Positions 25,501 through 38,442 of a stretch of 64,000 bases of DNA are shown piece by piece. Positions within the stretch are counted from its first letter, which is position 1. Each line of letters opens with the position of its first letter. The position numbers and the translations under genes were made by a program. The notes under the pieces were generated by a model. The model did not search any database, was not told the DNA's origin, and saw only the letters and a list, made by a program, of their open reading frames with translations. Origin of the DNA: Tetrahymena thermophila SB210 (taxonomy: Eukaryota; Ciliophora; Oligohymenophorea; Hymenostomatida; Tetrahymenidae); contig NW_002476204.1 of the NCBI RefSeq assembly GCF_000189635.1, positions 1 through 64,000 of the forward strand, written 5' to 3'.

Positions 25501-28500
25501 CTTCCTAGGGTCCTAAATAGAAAATATATAGAAAATAAAATTATAAAAAAAACAATAACAAAAATTGAATTACTCAAAAGAAATTTTTGCTCATAATCTT
25601 AAACTTCTTGATCATCATAAAAAATATTCAAAACATCACCAATATCTTCTTTTTTGTCACGTAAAAGAAATTCTATAAAATCATCAGCATAGTTATTATT
25701 ATTCAGAATATCTTTGATTTAAGCAACCTTTTCTCTTAGATCTTCCTTTGGTTTAAAATCGTTATTATCAACAGGATAACCTAATGGAATTGCTTAGTTA
25801 TTCATAGAATAATCATCTAATTCCATAGCATCATTTTTTTTGTGAATTTTTAGTGTTTATTTGTCTTAAATTTTACAGCAACTTACTGTTTTATTTAAAT
25901 CTCCAATAATTTGTCCTCCACAAAATGCCTCTAATTACTCAGGTTTGACTTTAGGATTCATCCTTTCTATAATTTTTATTAGTAAATAATTAAATAATTA
26001 CATTAATAAGAATTAAATTTTAAATACCTCCGATCGTTGTAAATACTTCTCTAATAGTTTGATTTGTTTATACTTAAATCTAAAACTTCTCTTGACTTTA
26101 GCTTTGATATTGATTGTCTATTTAAATAGATATTACTGGGTAATAATTTCTGAGTTGGGTGGTAGGCTAAGTATTCTTATCGATATTTTTTAATAGTTTA
26201 TTTAAAAGATCAAGTGAACGTTAGAGCACTTGGTTATAATGATTTTTTAGGAGCTCGATTTCATTTTATTAATTAAATAAATTTAAATTGCTATTTGCTT
26301 TATTAGCTTGATTGTTGGTGAATCCATTAGCTGCTAAGCAATCATATGACTCTTTTAATTAAACCATGATTTCTTTAATGTAAAGCTGCTTTATCTTTTA
26401 TGAAACTTCAGGATCACTGTATTATGTAGCAAGTAGTATAATCTTTGAAATAATAGTTCCTGCATGATTTGATATTGCTTAATCTTAATGCGTTAAATAA
26501 ATTTACCAAAAACGATCAATACCTAATATTTAGTCTGTTGTAATAGTATAGTTAATAAAATTTGTTGGAGACTAAGTATCTAAGGAAGAAGGATTAGTCT
26601 TTGAGGGTTCAAATAAGTTAATGACATAAGAGTTTCCTTAAATTTAAACAAAATTTTTTACGTATTCATTTATGTAAAAGAAATAAGCCTCAAAGCAGTT
26701 CATGATTACTGCAGAGAATTATTAAATGTCAAGACATAGAAGAATTTCATTAAAAATATATGAGAAATTCTCTTTGTTAATGAGCTCAAAACAAACCTTA
26801 GATTGTTATTAGTTGTAGTTAGACTCTAAAACTTTATTCATTTATCTTTATTCTACCACTAATTATATAAGCACATTATAAAATAGCTCCTTTTCTTATG
26901 GTATACGCTCATTCTAGCAAAATAAAGCAAACAAATTTTTAATTATGTCTACATTAAAGTCTCTTTTTATTCCTCTCAGACTTTCTAAAACAGCTTTAAG
27001 TCTATCTTTGCAAGTCTCAATATATTCTTTGTATACATTCTAATAATTTTACAGAGTATGTTCGTCTATGGCATTTAAAATTCTAAAATTTAAATACTCA
27101 ATTTTATGAGCTTCTTATCTGATTTTGTTAGTTAAAGTTAGTTATTACTGCTGTTATTATTCATTCCTAAAAGGACTGCTACTGTTATCATTTGCTTGCA
27201 TTGCTACTTTTTATTAGCTTTTTTTGTTATCATTTTAACTCATTACATTGTTGTTGTTGTTATAGTGGGCTGATTCATCTTCCATTTAATATGAAGAAGG
27301 TGGTATGGGAGAAGAGTTTATTTGATTGTTATGTAAATTCATTCTCTTAAAATCATCCAATAGTTAAATTAACTTAACAAAGCTTAGCTTGTATTTTTAT
27401 ATGCTTTACAAAACGCAATTTTAAAAGACTACTTTTTATTCTAAAAATTAAAACAACTCCTCAGACGTACTAAATACTTTTTCATCATTAATATCTTCTA
27501 TTGGAAGACTTCTATTTAAGCTACAGATAAAATCTAATGACTAATCAATCATTTCTTCTTTGTTTATCATTTCAATACATTTATTTAGCAAATCCTAAAA
27601 AATGAAAATATGTCAATAAAAAGTTAAAATCTAAATAAATAAATAAATAAACAAACAAAGAAAGAAATAAATAAATAAATAAAAAGTAAATTTACATATT
27701 TAAGAGGTCTAAATTAGTGTTCAACAACATGTTTCATAATTTCAATGCATTTATCAACTAATTCTTAAGGCATAGTATTGTACTGGGTACAAGCTTTTTT
27801 AATAATTTACCAAAAGTACTCATACATTTTAATTGCTTCTTATTTGACAATAGTAACATATTTTCCTCCCGTTGAACCTAAGTTGATTTCATTTTCTCTA
27901 TACTTTCTTCCTTTTCCTTCTTTTCCCTGCGCTCCAAGAACATCTGATCTTTTTTTATACTTTCTTCTTGGAATTTCATATGTTTAATCGCATGGATTAT
28001 CGAAAAAATCTGTTTGATTTTTTTGAATACGCTTTTCAATACTTTGCTTAATATCTTCATTGATTTGATTTTCTGGGTCAAACTAATTTTCATCACCATC
28101 TAATTTATTTTATTTTGTAAATTTTCTATTTTTAAATAATATTTTACTTGAGGCTTCATTTGATCTGGCATCTTCATCAGTGTCGTTATTTTAGTTTCTA
28201 CAATTATTTACTAATAAAAAAAATAGTTATGAATGGCAATTATGTTAATAAATATTGTACGCTATCCAACTTGGACATTCTAAATCAATTCTTCATCCAA
28301 ATTATCTTTCGAGTTAGACTAATTGCTACTTTTATTGAAACTTTTCAAAGTTTTATTTAGATTATTTGAGGATCTAGGATTTTATTGACATTCGATTTCC
28401 TAAGAAGGAACATAAGTAAAATTATAAAGCTTAGAGTTTAATAAAATCGCTCTTAGTAAGTTAATAGTTTCTAAATCTATTTCTACAATTGGAGTTTTTT

Positions 28501-30573
28501 GTACTTCATTAAAAACAAGATCTAAGTCTTCTACATCTATGATATCTACTAAATTATTAAGCAAAGAATACACGCAGGAACGTAGGGAGTGATGTTTTCC
28601 AACAGCCAAGCGATAAATGTATAAAATTTGGTCTTACTTAAGGCTCTTATTGTTATATAAAAATCTAACTATCGGGTAGCTTCTCTTAATGATTTCATGG
28701 TGAGAATATTCATTAAAAATTTTCTCAAACATTTATTTATATAAAATCCACTCTAAAATGCTTTTTTTTATGTTATTTTCATCAAATTCATTCCAAACAG
28801 GGAAATAAATAGTATTGCTAGGAATAATCTAGCCCTCTTAGGGTGCTTTATAGTAGAATGAGCAATAATTAATGCTAAACTATGTATCTTCGTCTATCAA
28901 CTTATTTATTTTTTATATTATATTAGTAATACCTGTTACTTTTTGCTAAAGTTATTAACTACAAAAGAAAACAAAATAAAACTCCAGCTCTAAAAAGTTG
29001 ACGAACCTTTCTGATTCATTGTATTAAAAACCAGTATTTGCTATGTATTAAACTGTTTTTAAGAGTTTTTCTATAAAGTTAGGTGGTAATTATTTAGTGT
29101 TGTATTAAATTTTAAGGGGAAGATCTTTGATTATCAAAATCAGTTCATTTGTTAGTACATTGTGCATTTTTCTTGTGTATGCATCATTTTAAAATAACTT
29201 CTTAAAGAGTTTTAGAATGTCTTTAATCTGTATTATGTTATTGCTACTCTTCAAGATATCAATTAAATATTTTTCATATCCTATTTCGCATATTTTAAGT
29301 TTCACTATGTCTTTGATTAGATACATGTTTTCGTATTAATTATATTCTATTCTTTCACAGCGTGGCTTATTCTACTCTTATGTTTACTCACGAACTTTTT
29401 TCTAATAAATTAACAGTTTAATACATTTTAAAAATATTTAAATAATCAATAACTAAGCCTCTTTTCAAACAAACACATTTTTCAAAATGAAAATTTAATC
29501 TAAACTTTAGGAGGCAAATCAAAATAAATGAAATATATTACATATATCAGCTTTGTATCAATGCAATGGTTTCTGGAATAAAATTTCGTATTGTATGTTA
29601 TGCCTGCTTCTATTATTGGTTTTAAATTCTCATTTTCAGCTAAAAACATAAAAGAAAAAACAATTGCTTTTAATATAAACAGAGTCCCTTCAATCAACAC
29701 ATCAATGTCATTGATATTACTATAGATATTTTATGATAAAGTTAATAATCAATCATTCATTAACAATTAAAAGGTCTAATGAAAAAAATGAATTTACGAT
29801 GGATTTAACTCATATATGGATTTAGTAAGAGGCATTAATACATTTGTAATGAACTACTATATATCTGCTTTTTAAGTTATATTGCCCTTAATTATTTAAA
29901 AAATTATTTGTAAAAAGAATTGCTCAAAATATATTAACTATTTTAAAACTCTAATTCACAAGATGAAATGGAATCTTAGCTGATATTTTTACAGCTTATT
30001 AAATTATCTTAAAATTTTATTACCTTAATTATGTTTTCTAAGACATAGTATGCGTATCTATAATAAGTCTTATCTGAGTGGGACACTAATTTTATTTTAA
30101 AAGTTAATCATCAAAAAAAATATTTTAATTATAATTTGCTATAAACAAGAATTTAAAATTGATTTTTTATTTGTAGAAATACAAATTGCATTTGCATCGA
30201 TTTCTTTCTTCTTGATAGCAATTCAAAAAAAAAATTACAAATGCAACACTGATCGTTCAACCCATAGAAAACCTAAAATTCAATATTGTCTATTACAGGT
30301 ATATCGGTAGATTCGTATTAAACTTATTCATCTATTTAATTATTTTATTCTAAGTTATGATTTTACTCTGTTGTATTTAAATCTATTTCGATCTCTTGCT
30401 ATTCGTTTTATGTTCTCTATTATTATTGCTACTCTTTTTTTAGATTAAAAATAATATAAAAGTTAAGATGAGGAATTTTTATGAGCTTAAATTCTAATAC
30501 ATTAATTTGGTTGAGATTCAACTTTCTCTTCTTCATCTGAAACGATCTATTCCTTTCCTTCTTAAATTGTCAT
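19536..30573 (-). CDS. Giant ubiquitin-specific protease, USP9X/FAF type
   Basis: A many-exon gene of about 3,000 residues, start ATG at 30573 (MTIQEGKEQIVSDEEE) and TGA at 19538-19536. The first two-thirds is helical, armadillo-like sequence with Asn/Gln-rich spacers, including ILGIDRFWQIYLTHQDQAIS, which resembles the GLDYLWRV-type repeat of USP9X/USP24/USP34. The C-terminal third holds the USP fold. The Cys box is GFVGLKNLGCTCYINSLLQQ, with the nucleophile codon at 23301-23299. Next come NDYFEFPLELNLRNW, then the His box GVLVHNGTSESGHYYSFI with the His codon at 22325-22323, then SRWYEFNDSYVREFNVENI, ECYGG and NAYILFYERVNPYP. All catalytic features are intact. An acidic tail of about 80 residues ends the protein. 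It removes ubiquitin from substrates. Several exon junctions in 29,400-30,300 are not resolved. Confidence 0.92.
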
Positions 30574-31517
30574 TATGAGTGATGGCGCGTGCTATTAACT
30601 AATTAACTAACTAAGAATTAAACCTGATCTTATTCTCTATTTAATAACCTTTAATAGGAGTTTATAATTTATTAATTATTATTACTTTTTCTTTATCTTG
30701 TTTGTCTATACAAAAATTTTAAGGAACAAATATTTTATTTATATGTTTTTATTGTTAATATCAATAAAAAATCCTAATATTTGATAAAAAATTTGGAGCT
30801 GCTTTAATTTTATTAATATCGCAAAAGAAATTATAAGTATCTTTGTTTTAATATTCTTTTTTCTTCTAATAAGATTTCAATCAATGTTTCTAATTTTTTA
30901 TCAAATATGTATGTATGTTTGTTTATTTATTTTTTTATACATATAAATTAGTTAATCAGATAAACCTAGAAAGAAATTGATAGATTAATTGAAATATAGA
31001 TAGATAGATATCTAATCTCATCAATAGTTTTTGAGTATCTCACATTAAAGTTAGATTTTGAGATCAGAAATTTTAATACTAATTGCTACTATCAATTATC
31101 TTTCACTCTTTAATTATTCTAATCAGGTTTATCACATTTTTTTTTGAAGGAAAAATAAAATTTTGCACCAAATTTTTTAATTTAAAAATATTTTTATTTT
31201 TACTCACAATAATTAATTAAAAAATTTCCAATTTATTGAATATTTGACAAATTAAAAACTAATTAGTTTATAGACTTATAGATCTTAAATATATTAAAAT
31301 GATTTTCACAAATATTTAAATCCGCTGTGATATTTTTTGTTCTATTCTAAATTTATCAATGATAAAAATTCATTTGAAAAAACTGACTATTTTAATTGAT
31401 TGAAAAGCGTGCATGTATAATTTATAAAATAACTATTTTATTACTAGAAAAAAGTAATCTGTCTAAAATAATGAAAAGATAAGAGTTTTTTTTCATTTTA
31501 TATTCAAGAAATAAATA
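30574..31517. other. Intergenic spacer, nothing recognised
   Basis: AT-rich spacer between two minus-strand genes. It contains short GTATGTATGTTTGTTTATTT and GATAGATAGATA simple repeats near 30,910 and 31,000. The promoter of the USP gene must be here. Confidence 0.55.
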
Positions 31518-34500
31518 TCAAAATTAAAAATTTTTTTGTAAATTTTTAAATTAATAGCTTTGATATTTTTTGTTTATATCTTTAATAAAAGTATTTTCAT
31601 AGAGTAATAATTAATACAGATTAATTTATATTTTCATGACATATATAAAATTTATAAATCTTAATTAATTATAAAGAATATTTTGATATTTCTACCATTT
31701 AAATAAAATAATAGCACATACTTCTTTCAGTTATTCTTTTATTATATTTTATTATATACAAAAGTAATTCTTTCTTTTTTATTTGATTCTTGTATTTATT
31801 TATAAGTATTTAAAGTATTTAGTTTATTATAATTTTTCAGGTATTAGAGTTATCACATCAATGTTCATATTTATGATGCTTTTATTATAATGTTTAATTA
31901 ATAAAGAACTTTTAAAATAATTTAATTTTACAATATCTCTTAACTCTGCACTTTTATAACTTAAATTTTGTAAAATAGTACTAATTTAAGAGCTTAACTC
32001 TGGCACCAACGTGAGATAAGATTTTTTCAATTTAACTAAACTTTGAATGAATTCATCTGCTCTGTGGTACACTACAGTTATCATATCGTTAGCAGCACTT
32101 TATTTAGCAAGGAATCTCCAGTAGAATAGAGAGCTCATTCCCAAATCCTATTTAAATAAGTCAATTAAATTTATACTATTTTTAAAAGCAAATTATATAT
32201 TCTACCTTCTATACTTTCACTAAGCACATATTTGCTAATCCGTTAAGAATATCTGGTCCTGTACTTTCATCATCTATGCACATTTCTTTCAAAATATCTC
32301 TATCTGTATATAATGTGTGGACAAGTTCTAAGCACTATGAAAAAAAATTTCAATTTATTTATTAAACCTATTTTGCTTTAAGAAAATTTACTTGGAAGCA
32401 TTTAACCATAATATTGACAGAGTAAAGAGATTCGTCCATAATTTAGAATAATGATTCAACTATTTCAAAATCAATTAAAGCTCTTAATCCTTTAGGATTT
32501 TTCATAGTGTAAAATATTATATCAAGTGAATGGCTTATAAATTCTTCTTAAGTTTCTTCTTTCTTTAAGAGCTTAGCAATTCCATTCAAGTCTCCTGCAT
32601 CTATATATTCATATGTCCTTGGCTCTTAAACTAAGAACACCAAAATTTTTGCTGCTGTTATAGCAGTTTTGTAATCTAAATGATGGCAATTTTAAACAAC
32701 TTTCATTATAAGTTCTCTTCCCTTCAAGTCAACTATGTATCCATTCATAGTCTCCTTTTCACATATACCTACAAGCATAAGACCATAGTTGATACCATCA
32801 GTTAAGTTGGTACTTCTTAAATAACCTTCAACTATTGCTTTTAATACATCTCTATCATGTAAATGGTTTACCATTACACCTATAATATAAATAAATTAAA
32901 CATTATTATTATTCTATTTATTTATTTCGATTTTTTATTTACTTTCCATCTTATCCCATAAAACATGAATTATTTCTAAAACTATTTATTCTGTTTTGTT
33001 ATCATTTTTAAGTCTTACATCACAGAATAGACGCATAATTCTTTAGCAAAGCAAATGCTCGTCAGGGCAGGGGAAATCTTCAATTAATGCACGGATAATT
33101 TTTAAGCTTTTATATAGCACATCTCTGAGGGGAGTAACTTCTTTAAGGGTTTCACCTTCGGCAACTTCTAAATTTCTTAAGATAAGTCCTGTGCCCTAGA
33201 CATTTAACATTTCACATTCTTTTTCCTATATTAGATTATTTTTAATTAAAACATACTTTTAAGATTTGCTTAAAATTTTACATTTGAATGGTCAATAAGT
33301 TTCTTGAAAAGATTCAAAGCATGAATTCTTGTTGTAGGATAAGGAGATGTTCCTGCTACTGTAGCTATTCTTTCAATGATATCAGTTTTGTATAACATTT
33401 TTTAGTAAGAGAAAGTTGGGATGATCAAACACATGCTTTGTTAAGAAATAATAAATATAGCATTGAAAAAAATAAGTCAAAAATGTAATTAAGTTACCAT
33501 TGAATTGAGTTAGATAAAATACTGTTGTTATCAGACATTATCAGTTATGAGAGTTTCAAAAGTTACTTAATATCTTTAATCGAATTAATAAACTGTTCTT
33601 CAGGAAGCAAAGGAACAAGTAGTGCAAGTGTGGCTCTTTGAATTTCACCATTAATATTATCTAAATTATCAAGCAAAGGTTGAGCAATATCGTAAGAAAC
33701 CATCTGATATTTTATATATAATTAAACATTAATTTTATTATACTCTATATTAAAATTAAAAAAATACAAAATTAATTAGAGCTTTCTTTCTTGCCATCAT
33801 GTGCAGAACGTTTAAGGATAGAAGCTTGGGCCACTCTTTAGCATCTTATTTCACATATTAAACTAAAGTTTTAAGCCCATTGACATTCATTAATTCATCG
33901 GACATTGATTCAGTCCAATCCATATTGGAATTATCCATGTAAGACAAAACTTTCAATGCACTCATATGCAAGTTGTGATAATCTTGAATATCTTCATCCA
34001 TTCTAGGTGGTCTAAGATTTTTAACGATAATATTTCCATTTTAGATCATTCTAATTTCTTCTTTTGTTAGCTTTATATTTTATAAAGTAAATTTTTGTTA
34101 ATAAAATATAAAAAAGTAATTTTACTCTGTCTAAATCGATTGTGTCTGCCATTAAAAGAGTAGTTAATTCATAGAGTTAAACATTATTTACTTCAAGTGC
34201 CTCTCTAAAAACTTTAGGCTTTAGTTCTTCTGACTAAGTAAAATTTTCTCTTAGAGAGTCTGTCTACATTAACTTTATTTAAAAAGATAATAAAATGTTA
34301 TTTTTAAATAATTAAAGAATAATAAATTCAAAGAAAACCTTTTCTAATAGCTAAATTCTGTATGAAATATTATCTTAATAATATTTCCAATACACGGCCC
34401 ATTCCTTTAAGGATCTTATGTACTTTATTTTCATAAAAGGGTTATTGCCATCGTTAACAGGTTAGATTACTTGAGATCCTGTAACTTTAGAGCCAGGAGT

Positions 34501-36763
34501 TTAAGGCAATATAATTGAGTTGCTACCATTTTTAAAATTTGATAGAGTGGAGTAATTTATACTTCCTTATTACTAATCTAATATTTTAGCTTTGAGTCCT
34601 GAAGAGGGTGTAGTAGATCCCAATGCTTTATCAAATCCATTTGATGAGCGACCTTGCTACCTGATTGCTGGCATTTAGTAACTAGAGGAGGCTCCTTCTA
34701 GAGTCTTCTTTCTCAGTCTTTAAGTCTCTTCTTCACTCTAAACAACTTTGTATCTTAGTTATGCTATTTCTCTTTCTTTATTACTGATCAGTTATAGTAA
34801 TTGTTTGTTTTGTTCTTGGTTTTAATAATTTTCTATTTTCATTTTATTGATTTCATTTTCTGTTGAGTTTACAATTTAATTGATTTCTTAATTTAAGTCT
34901 TTAATTTTCTTCATGAATTCATTCTTTTGTGCTTCGTATTCTTTCAAGAGTTTGTTTCTCTCTTATTTTTCATGAGTAAGCTATTATTCAAGCTGAGCAT
35001 TGAAAACAGATAACTCTCTTGATTTATCTTTAGCATTCCTTGCTTCATTCTTTAACTTTACTAAATCTAATTTTGTTAATTCATCTTATTTTGTGATTTC
35101 ATCTTCCAAAATTTTCATTTTTTGATTTGTATTTAAAATTTCTTATTTCATCGTAACTTCAAGACCTTCTCTTCTCATCAGAAGTTCCTTGAGAACTTCA
35201 ATTAATTACTAATTATCTTATTTTAAAAAAGAAAAATTATTTTTATTTTTTACAAATTTCTTAAAATTTTAAATACCTGTATCTTGCATTTTTTAGGCTT
35301 TCACTACTCTATTGTCTATTGATTTATGAGCATCTGAATCTACAAGAACATCCTTGTAGTAAGTACGAATTGTATTATAAGCCTCATTGATAACTGCTTA
35401 GAGTTTTTTGATTTTATCTTCATTTCTTTCTAATTCTCTATTTTTTCTTAAAATATTTTCTTCGTAATCTCTAATCTTTTAATTTAGCTCTGCTTCATTA
35501 CTAGTAACTTTACCATCTTTAAGATTTTATTAATCTCTATATGAATTAAGAACTGCAGATGGTCTTTTAAAATCATCATTTTCATCTAACTAAAGTCTAA
35601 CTCCTCTCTCTTATTCCATCATTTCTATTTTATACTGTAATTTCTCTTATTCTTCGTTCTTTTTATTCAAAATAACTTTTAAGTCATCTACCAAGTTAAC
35701 AAGCTCAGCAATTCTTTTAGAACTAGGTTCAAGGTCTAAGCCTATTTTAACAAATTTAATTGAAATAAGATAACAAATTTATTAAATTGATAAATATATA
35801 TAAAATTATAAATAAAATCCTCAAAAATTTAAAGAAATATGATGATTTTTACTACCCAAACATAAAATTTTTTACCTTATTTTTAATTTAATTCTTTGCG
35901 AAGTAATTTATTTTCTCTAGTTAGTATAGACTTTTCCTCGATAAGATTCTAAATACTTGTTTCATATTATTTATTCATTTGTTTCATTTACTGTTGAAGA
36001 GCATATCTCTTATCTTCACTTTCACGCAGCAGTAATTCTCTTTAAAGGTCGTCATTTTTATCAGGATTAATAATTGTCTTTCTTAAATGGTTTAACTCAC
36101 TTTCCATAGTATCATTTTTATGTTTCAACAAATCAGATATTTGCTCTAATGTTTCATTTTGAATTTCTAAAGATAAAATTCTTTTTTTCAGTTAAACAAC
36201 ATCTGAAAATGGAACTGTTGATCCATTTTAGGCAAATTTTACAGTTCCTTAATCATAATCTTTAGGAATTGTTTTTTGTTCACTTAGATACTAACTTGAT
36301 GGTACAAAATTTCTCCCTTTAACTGAAGGAGATTAATACACGCTTTTAGTTTTCAGTCTTCTGGCATTTTTTTAATCTAACTATATTATAGACTATAAAT
36401 TAATAATTAAATTATAATAAAATAATTATTTAAATATTAAAAGTAAAAAGAATCTATTTTTAAAACTCTTTTATGGATTACATCAAATAAATATATTTAT
36501 TTATTATGCTAATCTATATATTATTTTTTCAAAAACAATTAATTGCTTACGAATTCAGAATTCTCATGATCAAAGGAATCAAGTCTTTTAATTGGTCTAT
36601 TAAGTTAATATTTGAATATAAGATCATTAAAATGTTGAACAAACAATTAAAAAACTTTTTACGGGTATCTGACTTATTCATCCTCTGTTAAAAAATCGCT
36701 TTTATTTAATTTATCATTTGTTTTGCGAGTTTTTACTGCACTATTTCCTCTTTACCAATACAT
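31518..36763 (-). CDS. Coiled-coil and armadillo-repeat protein
   Basis: About a dozen exons and roughly 1,400 residues. The start ATG at 36763 gives MYWQRGNSAVKTRKTNDKLN. The N-terminal half (about 130-650) is long coiled coil with heptads, for example LKKRILSLEIQNETLEQISD and QQMKQMNKQYETSIQNLIEE. A Ser/Gly/Pro-rich linker follows, then armadillo/HEAT-type helices to the C-terminus (MNVNGLKTLVQYVKQDAKEW, IHALNLFKKLI, LVPLLPEEQFINSI, MVNHLHDRDVLKAIVEGYLR). The combination suggests a scaffold or cytoskeletal, possibly ciliary, protein, but no subfamily signature is recognised. The 3' end is uncertain: the frame stays open to TGA at 31520-31518, but coding character fades below about 31,850, so the true stop may be reached through a further intron. 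Confidence 0.8.
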
Positions 36764-38442
36764 TATTATACTTTCTTTTAATAATCTGAACTAATTTTAT
36801 AAAATAGTTTAAACTGATTAATTACTAACAGATTATGTTAAATGAAATCTAACCTTTTTCGATAATCAATAAATCAATCAATAATACTTTACTAGTTTCA
36901 AATCTAATTTTGTGGAATAAAAATGCTTCTTTGCTAATTTTCTTAAGATATTAAGCTATTTATTTCAATGAATATAGATAGATATTAGAGAAGATTTAAT
37001 AATATTGTTTTTTAATTCAATTATCAATTAATTTTTTATTGATTATCAATCAAATTTGCACAATTAAATTTTTAAGGATTAGTAATATGACCATAGTTTT
37101 TACATAAATATCATTTATACATTCTATTTAACAACTCTATTTATTAGATCTCTAACTTTCAAAGATACTATTCAACCACAAATTTCAATTAATTTTATTA
37201 GGATTTATATTATCCACTGAAATTATTATGAAATGGTCGTACATTATTAAATAATTAAGTTCATTTATAACCTCCACAAACCATTCTTTTCTTGAAACTA
37301 TTTTTCTTTTTTATCATATTGACAAATAATTTATTATACTTTAAGTTTTAATGTAATTTAAATTAAAAGCTAATTAACAATAAATTGTACCACAAAAAAA
37401 GTATAAAAATTTTTAATTTTTTAATATTAATTTAACTAATAATTTTAATTTTGTTACAATAAAAGCTAACTTTTGAAAATTAGATAAGTTTAATTACTAA
37501 TAACTGTGCTAATAAATTAATTATTTAGCAAGATATTTCTTAAATAATTCAATATATTAGTTGATTATTAGCTGCATTTTATATATTTTTTAAACACTTA
37601 TCAAAAACATTATTCTATTTATATTTAAATTAAAATTATTTATTTTTTTTAACTCAAAAAAACTATTAACTTACACCTCCGCAATGTTAAATTTTATATT
37701 CTAAAATCCATTCATAAAGTCATAGAAATTTAGTATTAATTTTTGAGTTAAATTTAAATCTGATCTCTAAAATAATTAGTTTAATTTGTTAATTTTATTA
37801 TTCAATTTAAAACTCATTTTTTGTATATTTTCAAAAATTTCCATATTATTCTTCTCTCATCCAATACTCAAAAGGTTTACTTATTTATTTAAATCTAATA
37901 ATTTTTTTGTTTTCTGTATGTTATCACTGATATTAATTAATCCTTTTATTGAATTTGAATATTTTATTTTTTTATTTTTAGTATTTTTTTTATTTGTTAT
38001 TTGATTATATTTTTAATTTAAATATATTTCATCTTATTTTTTTAATGCTTTTTTTAAATTATTGTTTTCTAAATTTAAACAATCTGACCAAATTATTTTA
38101 ACTCCTTTTTTAAATTTAATTTATTTTAAATTAAAAAATATTCATAAGGTGAATAATCATGTTAAAACTATCAGAAATAAGATCTTATAAAAAATGAAAA
38201 AATAAAGAGCCAGCTCTGAAATAATTATATGAAGATGCACAAAGACCAATAAAACATATTTTGTTAATGTATGTACATCATTAATACAGCAACCTTAATA
38301 AAATTCAAATTTATTTTTAAAAAATATATGTATTAAGGGATTTCTTGAAAATTTAACTAAATTTTTTATTTATTGTTAAAGAAAATAAATCAAAGAAAGG
38401 AATCTATTTATTTATTTATCTATCGTTTTTTATCACTAATAA
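36764..38442. other. Divergent intergenic region, nothing recognised
   Basis: About 1.7 kb between divergent genes. A T-rich open frame near 37,786-38,004 is only low-complexity Phe/Leu/Ile sequence and is rejected. No repeats or RNA genes are visible. Confidence 0.6.

Noticed and set aside
27878-28099. 73-residue Lys/Met-rich minus-strand frame
   Set aside because: Shadow of a USP-gene exon whose correct frame encodes QTDFFDNPCDQTYEIPRRKY-type sequence and runs on in phase.
37786-38004. 72-residue Phe/Leu/Ile frame on the plus strand
   Set aside because: Low-complexity translation of T-rich spacer; no splice partners, no codon signature.
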